37,777 nt of DNA, from contig CAWUIN010000015.1 in assembly GCA_963922535.1 (NCBI GenBank), forward strand, positions 1-37,777. Reading direction: 5' to 3'. The notes below the pieces were generated by a model. It saw only the letters and a list, made by a program, of their open reading frames with translations, was not told the DNA's origin and did not search any database. Position numbers and translations under genes: made by a program. Source of the stretch: Tectiglobus sp963922535. Its GTDB lineage: Bacteria; Pseudomonadota; Alphaproteobacteria; Rhizobiales; Hyphomicrobiaceae. The first letter of the stretch is position 1, and each line of letters starts with the position of its first letter. This document shows positions 16,178-23,942 of the stretch, one piece after another.

Positions 16178-16418
16178 GCTAATCGGCTTTCTTTGCCAAA
16201 AGAATTTCGTGACGTTTCATATTTAGGAGCGAGCGTGATTATAATCTAGCCTGCAAACATATTCCAAGGCCTCAATTTCGATACCGAAGTGCGACTAAAA
16301 TATGAAAGGACAGTAAGTCACGATCAATCGCAATCTCTCATCTTTGCATTGACATTATCCTGCTCAATACCACCAAGATACATCATTCTTGCCTCACGTA
16401 ACAGGTCTGGAATTTACA

Positions 16419-16934
16419 ATGCGTTTTGCTCTGCTCCCCATATTCATCATTTCTTCCCTAACAGAGTTGACCATACTTATAACAATGGGCCGCTACATCG
16501 GGATTTGGTGGACAATTCTGATCGTTGCCGGCACAGCATTTATCGGGACCATGGTCTTGCGGCAGCAAGGGCTCAGAACTCTTGCCCATATTAACAAATC
16601 TATGGCACGAGGTGTTCCCCCTGTCGAACCACTCGTTGAAGGTTTTCTTATTGTAATTGCCGGCGCTTTGCTACTGACACCTGGCATAATAACAGATGTG
16701 ATCGGTTTTTCGCTGCTGGTGCCTCAGCTGCGCCAGAGGGTTGCGATATGGGGTCTTGAAAGATTTCTTATCAAGGCTACCGTACATGTGCGGACACCCA
16801 AAGAAAACCGGGAGACTTCAGATAGGCAGCATCAGAGCCCGCAACCACCAAGACAAGATGGCAGAGGTCCGGTTATCGATGGCGAATTTGAATGCATTGA
16901 TGAGAAAACACGCAACCCATCAAAGCAGCAATAA
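16419..16934 (+). CDS. fxsA: FxsA family membrane protein
   Basis: An FxsA-type integral membrane protein. It starts MRFALLPIFIISSLTELT and continues with IGIWWTILIVAGTAFIGTMVLRQQGLRTL, then PLVEGFLIVIAGALLLTPGIITDVIGF, the diagnostic FxsA segment. The C-terminal 50 residues are hydrophilic and ends in a charged tail. E. coli FxsA relieves exclusion of phage T7 by F when overexpressed; the normal role is unknown. I start at the ATG 16419; ten more codons upstream are open but not conserved. It faces the Tim44-like gene, as in many Hyphomicrobiales. Confidence 0.9.
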   Translation: MRFALLPIFIISSLTELTILITMGRYIGIWWTILIVAGTAFIGTMVLRQQGLRTLAHINKSMARGVPPVEPLVEGFLIVIAGALLLTPGIITDVIGFSLLVPQLRQRVAIWGLERFLIKATVHVRTPKENRETSDRQHQSPQPPRQDGRGPVIDGEFECIDEKTRNPSKQQ

Positions 16935-16959
16935 ACTCTTCAAGTGAGTTAGATCATAA

Positions 16960-16991
16960 GGGCTCGCGATACCAGCGTAAAGACACGCCTC
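16960..16991. repeat. Possible worn copy G of the interspersed repeat
   Basis: GGGCTCGCGATACCAGCG followed by AAAGACACGCCTCAGG resembles the family's right end (CTCTCGCGTGCTGATTGACGACACGGCCTAAGG) with several mismatches. It is a low-confidence member, supported mainly by block order. Confidence 0.35.
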
Positions 16992-17027
16992 AGGACGCTC
17001 CCAAGGATACTCCCCAGGACACTCCCA
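16992..17027. repeat. Three 12-bp tandem units with iterated AGGA before the amidase start
   Basis: AGGACGCTCCCA, AGGATACTCCCC and AGGACACTCCCA follow one another directly, the last base being the A of the amidase ATG. The third unit supplies a Shine-Dalgarno-like AGGA seven bases upstream of the start. The other two repeat it 12 and 24 bases further upstream. Confidence 0.85.
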
Positions 17028-18421
17028 TGACTGACAATGCACTTCTTTCGATATCAGAAATGGCTGCGGGCTATCGCAACGGCAGTTTCATGCCACGCGA
17101 TGTGACCGAAGCGATGCTAAAACGCATTGAGCAGCTGGAGACCAAGCTTGCTGCGTTCGACCTCGTGTTTGCGGATAAGGCCCGCGAAGCGGCCGATGCG
17201 GCCAGCAAAATGATCAAAAACGGCTACGCAATCGGGCCGTTCCATGGCATTCCGTTTGCCCTGAAAGACCTGATCGATGTTGAAGGCTGCATCACCGCAG
17301 GCGGCACGCTTGTCTACTCAGAACGGGTTGCAAACAAGACGGCATTGCTTGCCAAGCGGTTGCTGGCAGGAGGCGGCGTGCTTATCGGCAAGACCAAGAC
17401 GGTCGAAGTTGCCTACGGCGCATGGGGCACCAACAACGTGCGCGGCACGCCCTGGAACCCATGGGATGGTCAAACACATCGGACACCGGGCGGCTCCTCC
17501 AGTGGTTCAGGGGTTGCAGTTGCCGCCGGCATGGCTGGCTGCGCAGTTGGCACCGATACCGGCGGTTCAGTGCGTATTCCTGCGGCCTGGTGCGGCCTCA
17601 CAGGCCTTAAAGTGACAGCAGGGAGACTGCCGCTGGAGGGCATTCAGCCCCTGTCGCACACGCTTGACACGCCGGGGCCGATGACACGGTCTGTCCGCGA
17701 TGCCGCAATCATGTTTGAAACCATGGACGGGCGGCATCCAACGGCAATCGCCGAGGATATTGAGAAATGCACAGGCCTTTACGGAGAAATGGAGCGCGGC
17801 GTCGCCGGTCTGATATTCGCTGTTCTCAGTGAAAGCGAACGCCGGGAGATCGATGCAATCGTGCTTGAACACTACGATGCGGCACTGGAAAGATTGCGTA
17901 AACTTGGCGCCCAGACTATTCCAATAGAGCTTGCCGTCACGTCGCAAGACATGCGCGATGGCACCGGCGTCATTATGTCGTGCGAATGTTATTATCATCA
18001 CGGTGCGATCTATGAGCAGTCGTCGGACCGGGTGGATCCAGATGTAAAGCCGCGCATCCTGGCAGGGCGGGACATAAGCGCTGCGACGTTTATTGCCAGC
18101 TTGGAACAGCGCAAAAAAAACCAGGCGCGCGTGCTCGAAGATCTGCGTGGCATTGCTGCCTACCTGACGCCAACGCTCGCCTCTCCACCGGTTCCGCTGA
18201 ACGAAGTCGACCAGAGCAGGACGCCGGCGCGTTTTACGCGGATCGCAAATTATCTGGCGTTTTGCGCAATAAGTGTGCCCATGGGACTTGTTGAAGGTGA
18301 AGGCCCCACAGGGTTACAGGTTATTGCACGCGGCAACGATGAAGCAATGGCCCTTCGCGTGGCAGCAGCTTTTGAGCAGGATCGCGGCACATGGCCATCG
18401 CCGCCCATGGCACAACTTTAG
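17027..18421 (+). CDS. Amidase-signature family hydrolase
   Basis: A 464-residue amidase-signature enzyme. The Ser-cisSer-Lys triad is recognisable: K80 in FALKDLIDV, S157 in PGGSSSGSG and the nucleophile S181 in GTDTGGSVRIP, with the 24-residue spacing of the family. GLTGLK and TPGPMTRSVRDAAIMF follow as usual. Substrate cannot be read from the sequence; it could hydrolyse an aliphatic or aryl amide or a ureido group. It opens a run of five same-strand genes with CoxG, XdhC and molybdopterin-handling functions. It may therefore serve a pathway whose oxidation step uses a molybdenum hydroxylase encoded elsewhere. Confidence 0.9.
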   Translation: MTDNALLSISEMAAGYRNGSFMPRDVTEAMLKRIEQLETKLAAFDLVFADKAREAADAASKMIKNGYAIGPFHGIPFALKDLIDVEGCITAGGTLVYSERVANKTALLAKRLLAGGGVLIGKTKTVEVAYGAWGTNNVRGTPWNPWDGQTHRTPGGSSSGSGVAVAAGMAGCAVGTDTGGSVRIPAAWCGLTGLKVTAGRLPLEGIQPLSHTLDTPGPMTRSVRDAAIMFETMDGRHPTAIAEDIEKCTGLYGEMERGVAGLIFAVLSESERREIDAIVLEHYDAALERLRKLGAQTIPIELAVTSQDMRDGTGVIMSCECYYHHGAIYEQSSDRVDPDVKPRILAGRDISAATFIASLEQRKKNQARVLEDLRGIAAYLTPTLASPPVPLNEVDQSRTPARFTRIANYLAFCAISVPMGLVEGEGPTGLQVIARGNDEAMALRVAAAFEQDRGTWPSPPMAQL

Positions 18422-18446
18422 CACCTGATCTTGAGAGGAATAAGCG

Positions 18447-19037
18447 ATGAAAATGTCGGGAACCCGTCAACTGCCGGCGCCAAGAGAGCAGGTTTGGGAA
18501 AAACTTAACGATATCGATGTGCTCAGGCGCTGCATCCCGGGCTGCCAGTCGCTCGAACAGGCTGGCGACGATCAGCTGACTGCTAAGGTTGGTCTCAAGA
18601 TTGGCCCGATCGATGCCACGTTCAACGGCGAAGTGCAGCTCAGTGATATGGATCCGCCGAACTCCTACCGGATTAGCGGCTCGGGAAAAGGTGGCCCTGC
18701 AGGATCGGCGACGGGCAGTGCCAACGTGACGCTTACTGAAAAGGACGGCGGAACGGAGCTTGCCTACGACGTTGATGCCAGGGTTGTCGGCAAAATCGCA
18801 CAGTTGGGCGCCCGCCTTATTGATGCAACGGCGGCCAGTCTGGCGGGAAAGTTTTTCGATAATTTTGCGGCTGAGTTTACAACGCCAGAGGCAGAATCAG
18901 CCGATGTCGACAGTAAGGCAGCAGCCATGTCGGCCCCGACATCGGCCGTGGCATCTTCAAACGACGGGCGTTCGACCTACCTGTGGTGGGTGATTTTCGG
19001 CGTTGCCGTACTGGGCATACTTATATCTTTCTCCTGA
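18447..19037 (+). CDS. CoxG-like SRPBCC protein (carbon monoxide dehydrogenase subunit G family)
   Basis: A 196-residue CoxG-family protein: an SRPBCC domain (about 1-145) with LPAPREQVWEKLNDIDVLRRCIPGC, AKVGLKIGPIDATFNGEV and the Gly/Ser-rich loop GSGKGGPAGSATGSANVTL. A linker and a C-terminal membrane helix follow (YLWWVIFGVAVLGILISF, about 176-193). In carboxydotrophs CoxG anchors CO dehydrogenase to the membrane; paralogues accompany other xanthine-oxidase-family enzymes. The ATG at 18447 is preceded by GAGAGGA. It is 25 bases downstream of the amidase and upstream of xdhC. Confidence 0.9.
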   Translation: MKMSGTRQLPAPREQVWEKLNDIDVLRRCIPGCQSLEQAGDDQLTAKVGLKIGPIDATFNGEVQLSDMDPPNSYRISGSGKGGPAGSATGSANVTLTEKDGGTELAYDVDARVVGKIAQLGARLIDATAASLAGKFFDNFAAEFTTPEAESADVDSKAAAMSAPTSAVASSNDGRSTYLWWVIFGVAVLGILISFS

Positions 19038-19078
19038 GCATATTTTATGCGTGCAGGTTGTACTTGAAAGGTCAACCG

Positions 19079-19405
19079 ATGGCAGCAACACATCAACCGA
19101 TCCTTGAAACCGCGGCAGACTGGCTCGACAACGGACGCCGAATTGCGCTGGCGACGGTTATTGAAACCTGGGGCTCGGCGCCGCAGCCCGTGGGCAGCCA
19201 GCTGCTCATTGATGCCGATGGAAACTTTGAAGGCTCCGTTTCCGGCGGTTGCATTGAAGGGGCGGTGATCATCGAGGCGGCTGGCGTTATCGCCAGCGGC
19301 AAGCCGGCAATAATGGAATTTGGCGTCGAAGACGAAACCGCCTGGCATGTCGGTCTTGCCTGTGGCGGCCGTATTCGCGTGTATGTTGAACCCGTGGTCA
19401 AGTAA
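19079..19405 (+). CDS. XdhC/CoxI family protein, N-terminal part
   Basis: A 108-residue protein equal to the N-terminal (XdhC/CoxI) module. It has IALATVIETWGSAPQPVGSQ, the GSVSGGCIEGAV motif and LACGGRIRVYVEP. XdhC proteins bind molybdenum cofactor and add the terminal sulfur before insertion into xanthine dehydrogenase-type enzymes. Here the family is split: this gene ends after the first domain and the Rossmann domain is a separate gene 19 bases on. Split XdhC pairs are common in alphaproteobacteria, so this is not a frameshift. The ATG at 19079 follows GAAAGGT. Confidence 0.9.
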   Translation: MAATHQPILETAADWLDNGRRIALATVIETWGSAPQPVGSQLLIDADGNFEGSVSGGCIEGAVIIEAAGVIASGKPAIMEFGVEDETAWHVGLACGGRIRVYVEPVVK

Positions 19406-19424
19406 CGGGTGGGGTTAAAGGGTA

Positions 19425-20129
19425 ATGCAGCGCGCGCTTCTTGATCGGTTGATGCAGAATATCTCGCGCCGGACGCCGGCGGCGCTTGTCACCTGGCTTG
19501 CTTCGGGGCGCCAGCGGCTGTTCTACCCTGGTGATACGGTGGACAATGACGCATTGGCGTTAGCGCTCGATGAAGGTTTCCGGACAGACCGCAGTAAAGC
19601 CGTTGAAATTGACGGAGAAGACGTTTTCGTCAATATCCATAACCCGCCTTTGCGCATGGTGATCATCGGTGCCGTTCATATCGCCCAGGCACTCATTCCT
19701 ATGGCCCGCCAGGCGGGCTATGACGTCATCGTGGTGGATCCGCGCACAGCATTTGCCAGCGCGGAACGCTTTGCCGGCATCAAGCGCGATACGCGCTGGC
19801 CGGATGAAGCTCTGGCGGATCTCAAGCTCGACGCACGTACCGCTTTTGTGGCTTTAACGCATGATCCAAAAATCGACGATCCGGCCCTGCATATCGCGTT
19901 AAACTCAGATGTCTTTTACATTGGTGCCCTCGGCAGCCGGCGCACCCACGCCAAGCGTGTTGAGCGCCTCGGCGCGGCGGGGCTGGGCGAAGAGCAAATC
20001 GCCCGCATCAGTGCGCCTGTCGGCCTCGATATTGGCGCTATCGGACAAGTGGAGATTGCTATCTCGATTATGGCGGAAGTCACGGCGGCGCTGCGCGGAA
20101 AACTAAAAACCGGCGCAGTTAACGGATAA
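19425..20129 (+). CDS. XdhC Rossmann-domain protein
   Basis: A 234-residue partner of the preceding gene. The C-terminal XdhC Rossmann domain begins MVIIGAVHIAQALIPMAR (about residue 79) and includes VVDPRTAFASAERF, VALTHDPKIDDPAL, YIGALGSRRTHAKR and the closing ISAPVGLDIGAIGQVEIAISIMAE, all typical. The first 75 residues (RTPAALVTWLASGRQRLFY) match the linker region of full-length XdhC. It should act with the small XdhC protein in sulfuration or delivery of molybdenum cofactor. Three bases separate its stop from the next start. Confidence 0.92.
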   Translation: MQRALLDRLMQNISRRTPAALVTWLASGRQRLFYPGDTVDNDALALALDEGFRTDRSKAVEIDGEDVFVNIHNPPLRMVIIGAVHIAQALIPMARQAGYDVIVVDPRTAFASAERFAGIKRDTRWPDEALADLKLDARTAFVALTHDPKIDDPALHIALNSDVFYIGALGSRRTHAKRVERLGAAGLGEEQIARISAPVGLDIGAIGQVEIAISIMAEVTAALRGKLKTGAVNG

Positions 20130-20132
20130 AGC

Positions 20133-21794
20133 ATGCCCATGAAATTCGGTCCTGTTGATATTAATGATGCTGAAGGTGCGATCCTGGCGCATTCGGCATT
20201 GACGCCCGATGGCCGCATCAAGAAGGGGCGGCGGCTCACGGCATCTGATATTACAAGCCTCGGGAAGGCAGACCTTACGAGCCTCATTGTAGCCGTCCTG
20301 GATGAGAGCGATGTCATCGAGGACGAGGCGGCGGCTCTGGTGGCTGCATTGGCCGCCGGGGCCAATGTGCGGGTCGCGAAAGCCTTCACGGGACGTGCTA
20401 ATATCTATGCAGCGGCGGATGGTGTTCTAAGCGTCGACCGCGATCGCCTCATCGCGCTTAACCGGATCGACGAAAGCCTGACGGTTGCAACACTGGCCCC
20501 GTTCAGCCGGGTTGCCGCCGGCCAGATGATTGCCACCGTCAAGATCATCACGTTTACCCTTGACCATGCCGTGCTGGCTGCGGCCCGGGACATGGTAGAT
20601 GCCGGCGCACATGCCAGTGGGCCTTTGATTTCAGTTGCAAAATTCCAGTCGCATCGTGTCGGTCTTATCATCACTGCGTTGCCGGACACCAAGCCATCCG
20701 TCTTGGAAAAGCGCATAACCGCAATCCGCAGTCGCGTCGAAGGCATGGGCAGCTGCGTTCTCAGCCCGAAGATCATTCCGCATCGCCGCGAGGCGGTCGA
20801 ACTGGCGCTTAACAAGGTGCTGGCGGCGGGTGCCGATCTACTCCTGATCTTTGGCGCCTCAGCCATCGTTGATCGGGAGGATGTGATCCCTGGTGGGCTT
20901 AGCGATGCCGGCGGCGCGGTTGTCCACCTCGGTATGCCGGTTGATCCGGGCAATCTCATAATGCTTGGCCGTCACGGCAACACGCCGGTCATCGGCGTGC
21001 CCAGCTGCGCTAGTTCGCCAAAGACCAATGGGTTCGACTGGGTGCTGGAGCGCACGCTCAGCGGGCTTGACGTCACGGCAGATGACATCACGGCAATGGC
21101 GCCTGGAGGACTGTTGATGGAGATCGCCACCCGGCCGCAACCGCGCGCCACAGCAGGGCATGCATCTGTTGAAAGTGGGGACAGCTGTCGCGCTCCAAAA
21201 ATCAGCGCCGTCGTGCTGGCAGCAGGACGCTCGACGCGGATGGGAGCAGCCAACAAACTGTTGGAAAGCCTGCATGGCAAGGCGCTGGTCCGTCATGTTG
21301 CGGAAGCTGCATTGCAGAGTTCCGCAAAAGACGTTGTGGTTGTGACAGGGCATGAGGAAGATCGTGTGCGCGCCGCCCTGGCAGACCTACCGCTACGCTT
21401 TGTTATAAATCCCGCATTCACAGATGGACTGGCCACGTCTCTGGCTACCGGGATTGCAGCACTTGGCGAGGATTTCGACGGCGCGATTGTGCTGCTTGGC
21501 GATATGCCGTTCATCACGGCGGACCTGATTGATCAGCTTATCGCCGCGTTTTCCCCGGCTGATGGCCGCAGCATCTGCGTGCCTTACCGCAATGGCCGCC
21601 GCGGTAACCCCGTGTTGTGGGCGGCTGCATTTTTTCCGGAACTCAAAGCACTTAGCGGAGATACCGGCGCCCGTCACATCGTTGCTGCAAATCCTGATGC
21701 GCTTGCCGAAGTCAATGTCGAAAACGATGCCATTTTCGTTGATATTGATACACCGGAAGCGCTGGCGGTCTTACGTGTTGGGGACAGGGATTGA
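20133..21794 (+). CDS. Molybdopterin-binding domain fused to MobA-like nucleotidyltransferase
   Basis: A 553-residue two-domain protein. Residues 1 to about 330 are MoeA/MogA-like: MPMKFGPVDINDAEGAILAH at the start, LLIFGASAIVDREDVIP and GVPSCASSPKTNGFDWVL. Residues about 356-553 are a MobA/MocA-like GT-A nucleotidyltransferase with VVLAAGRSTRMGAANKLL, ATGIAALGEDFDGAIVLLGDMPFI and GRRGNPVLW. MocA-type enzymes attach CMP to molybdopterin for xanthine-oxidase-family enzymes, which fits the CoxG and XdhC neighbours. The fusion itself is a recurring alphaproteobacterial architecture. The gene closes the cluster; downstream is 690 bases without a clear gene. Confidence 0.92.
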   Translation: MPMKFGPVDINDAEGAILAHSALTPDGRIKKGRRLTASDITSLGKADLTSLIVAVLDESDVIEDEAAALVAALAAGANVRVAKAFTGRANIYAAADGVLSVDRDRLIALNRIDESLTVATLAPFSRVAAGQMIATVKIITFTLDHAVLAAARDMVDAGAHASGPLISVAKFQSHRVGLIITALPDTKPSVLEKRITAIRSRVEGMGSCVLSPKIIPHRREAVELALNKVLAAGADLLLIFGASAIVDREDVIPGGLSDAGGAVVHLGMPVDPGNLIMLGRHGNTPVIGVPSCASSPKTNGFDWVLERTLSGLDVTADDITAMAPGGLLMEIATRPQPRATAGHASVESGDSCRAPKISAVVLAAGRSTRMGAANKLLESLHGKALVRHVAEAALQSSAKDVVVVTGHEEDRVRAALADLPLRFVINPAFTDGLATSLATGIAALGEDFDGAIVLLGDMPFITADLIDQLIAAFSPADGRSICVPYRNGRRGNPVLWAAAFFPELKALSGDTGARHIVAANPDALAEVNVENDAIFVDIDTPEALAVLRVGDRD

Positions 21795-22077
21795 CGCTGA
21801 ACCACACTTGATACAGCCGCATCGGCCCATCCTGCGATATTCTCTTTTTGTTCTTGACGCCTTGCAGATGATCAGATAGAACAAAGAAAGAATATGCGGA
21901 TTTAGCATACACAAAGTGGCTGCAGCTGAAGATACTCTCTAGTTTTAGAAATTCTATAGACGACAAGATGAAGTTGCCAGGTCTGTCTTTCCCAGGCCTG
22001 TCCAGAGATGTGGTTTGGAGAAAATCTACGTTTGTATAAGCCAGCAGATTACAAGGTGTCGCGACATCGTGGAATGC

Positions 22078-22131
22078 TAGGGCGTGTCATAAATTAGCAT
22101 GCGAGAGCCGGCAATTGACGACACGGCCTAA
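22078..22131. repeat. Interspersed palindromic repeat, minimal copy D (two ends only)
   Basis: TAGGGCGTGTCATAAATTAG at the left and CAATTGACGACACGGCCTAA at the right are inverted versions of the same outer end, joined by a short GCATGCGAGAGCCGG. It looks like a copy that has lost the whole core and retains only the termini, as miniature elements do. Confidence 0.75.
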
Positions 22132-22154
22132 AGCGCTTAGCCATATAAAGAACA

Positions 22155-22238
22155 CTTGCAGCCGGCACCCCGCTCGGTCTGCAAGTTCAGGACGACGGCA
22201 CATATCCCCGCACCGCCCATGCAGTTGTGCCGTCGTCC
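22155..22238 (-). ncRNA. Candidate structured RNA: two adjacent hairpins
   Basis: One hairpin has a perfect 12-bp stem (22190-22201 with 22227-22238, GGACGACGGCAC). The other has a 7-bp stem CTTGCAG/CTGCAAG (22155-22161 with 22179-22185) extendable by CCG/CGG across a one-base bulge. Read on the minus strand, the second hairpin is followed by TGTTCTTTATAT, a plausible weak terminator, so I assign that strand tentatively. On the plus strand the stem is followed by CCCCTCCCCC, an anti-Shine-Dalgarno-like run. No known RNA family was recognised. Confidence 0.35.
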
Positions 22239-22487
22239 CCCTCCCCCGCGAAGCTTCCCCAAATCATACGCTTCGATTGAAATCTTATAGCAGGCAGAAG
22301 CCTTATGATGGCAAATCACATTACGTTTCATATTTATTTCACCATATAAAGCGCCGCAGAAGCAGAACTGCAGGATATTGCATCAAATAATACTGCGTAT
22401 TATCAGCCGATCATCTCCATACCATCGTTAAGCATGAAGATATTCCGTGCTTGTATTTTTCCCTAACAATTCGTTCATGGCACTCAA

Positions 22488-23015
22488 TTGCGCGATTTGG
22501 AGCATAGCCTGGTGCCAGTGGCTGAAATCTTTATTCCTGTTATTGATCGTCCGGGATATCTTTCCGGAGCCAACCTCTGGATGCCGCTTGCTTTTGCAAT
22601 CATTGGCTTTCAAATAGCATTCAACGTGCGTGCGAACTTTGCGAACTTAAAAAAGCGTGTATTGCCACAAACACCAGTGGTACACAGCAAACCTTCCAAT
22701 GTCAGGCCTTTTCAACCCAGCCCTGGTGATCTTAAGCTGTCGCGCGAAATGCAGTTTGAGCGCGCAATCAAGATTGTTGATACGGCATGTACTCGCACTT
22801 TACAATCCGCATACTACCACAAAGCGGCACATGAAAAGCTTGATGCTACAGACTATGCGATGCATTGTATGTTTGGCGAATTAAGCGTCGTAATGCCTCA
22901 ATTTGCCCCCCCGGATCGCACCATATTAAAGAGTGATCTCAATGCTCTCCAACCAAATCCGCATGTCGGGCAAGATGCTATCGAAGAAGAAGAAGAAATT
23001 GTAAACGCAGCCTGA
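22488..23015 (+). CDS. Hypothetical membrane-anchored protein
   Basis: I do not recognise this 175-residue protein. The N-terminal third is hydrophobic (PGYLSGANLWMPLAFAIIGFQIAFNVR, about residues 22-48), suggesting one membrane segment. The rest is soluble, with FERAIKIVDTACTRTLQSAYYHKAAHEKLDATDYAMHCMF and an acidic run of glutamates near the C-terminus. The regular codon use and length support a real gene. The start is unsure: TTG at 22488, or GTG at 22512 or 22518, which would begin near PVAEIFIPV; none has a strong Shine-Dalgarno. No operon partner is evident. Confidence 0.7.
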   Translation: MRDLEHSLVPVAEIFIPVIDRPGYLSGANLWMPLAFAIIGFQIAFNVRANFANLKKRVLPQTPVVHSKPSNVRPFQPSPGDLKLSREMQFERAIKIVDTACTRTLQSAYYHKAAHEKLDATDYAMHCMFGELSVVMPQFAPPDRTILKSDLNALQPNPHVGQDAIEEEEEIVNAA

Positions 23016-23412
23016 TGCGGCGGTTTCGATCTTTTGATATGCCTACCGTACGGTCGCGCAAGATCGCGCCAGCGCTTTCAGAAAGCAAATACAAGCATCT
23101 CTGGCAGGGAGAACCTGCCTCGTCACACATCGATTTAGCCAATTGGATCTTGCCTGGCTCAACCGGCGACATGCCTTTGTGACATGCAAGGCTGGCATGC
23201 AGGCCCATGCGCACAGGCGCCGACGATCGACTGCGACAGACATGTGTTGTATCTGCCAGCCTTGTCAAATGCGTGTCAGCAAGCCATTTATTCTGTTGCA
23301 TGTGTCGCACTCCGGACGGGCGGGAACCGTTTTTCTTGCCATCACTACAGCGCATCGTGAGAGCACGACGGTTTAGCTTTTTGTGTGTTACGAAAATCAA
23401 GGCATGTCTCTT
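23016..23412. other. Intergenic region, no gene recognised
   Basis: About 400 bases between two same-strand genes. Open frames on both strands have implausible composition. A small hairpin GGCAGG/CCTGCC lies at 23103-23119. Several imperfect GCATG-rich palindromes occur near 23180-23220. I see no clear promoter. Confidence 0.4.
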
Positions 23413-23784
23413 ATGGAAATGAAATCCGCTACGCCGGTTTTCCGGATCTTCGATGTTGATAAAGCGCGCGAGTTTTATATCGAATATCTTGGCTTCGATG
23501 TTCTTTTCGAACATCGTTTCGGCGATAGTTTTCCTTTATACATCGGATTGCAGCACGGTGGACTGCAGCTTCATTTAAGCGAGCACCATGGCGATGCGAC
23601 GCCTGGCTCGGCCGTACGCATCGAGGTCTCGGATATCAAAAGCCTGCACCATGAACTCGCCGCCAGGGACTACCGTTTCGCCAAGCCAGGCCTTGAGGCG
23701 CAACCCTGGGGCTGCCAGGAAGTCGCGCTTGTAGACCCTTTCGGCAACCGGCTCATCTTTTTCCAATATGACGACACGCAGTAA
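23413..23784 (+). CDS. Glyoxalase/bleomycin-resistance (VOC) superfamily protein
   Basis: A 123-residue single-domain VOC protein. The two beta-alpha-beta-beta-beta modules are visible: VFRIFDVDKAREFYIEYLGFDVLFEHRF and YIGLQHGGLQLHLSEHHGDATPGSAVRIEV, then KSLHHELAARDYRFAKPGLEAQPWGCQEVALVDPFGNRLIFFQ. It resembles the bleomycin-binding subgroup, but activity cannot be inferred. I choose ATG 23413 because AAGG lies nine bases before it; ATG at 23404 and 23419 are alternatives. It is not obviously part of an operon with the downstream nuoE. Confidence 0.87.
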   Translation: MEMKSATPVFRIFDVDKAREFYIEYLGFDVLFEHRFGDSFPLYIGLQHGGLQLHLSEHHGDATPGSAVRIEVSDIKSLHHELAARDYRFAKPGLEAQPWGCQEVALVDPFGNRLIFFQYDDTQ

Positions 23785-23942
23785 TGCTGGTTTTGCGGGC
23801 GTCCAACTGTCATACCGGCTTGCCTTCAACGAAGATCCGTCTTAATCCTTTATGCTAGACAACATTATGCGCCGTGGGGCTCCCTCCTACCGCACCTTGC
23901 GTGGAGCCCATAAACCTTAGACCTGTGGAGGGCATTTGCGCC

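Larger units (their letters stand above)
21795..22487. other. Intergenic region with repeat copy and paired hairpins
   Basis: No gene recognised in 693 bases. It holds repeat copy D (22078-22131), immediately followed by two strong hairpins (22155-22238), and otherwise AT-rich sequence. The short open frames here are not protein-like. Confidence 0.5.

Noticed and set aside
22978..23514. Minus-strand frame of 178 codons
   Set aside because: Composition is Arg/His/Cys-rich and unlike a real protein; overlaps the hypothetical gene and the glyoxalase gene on the other strand.
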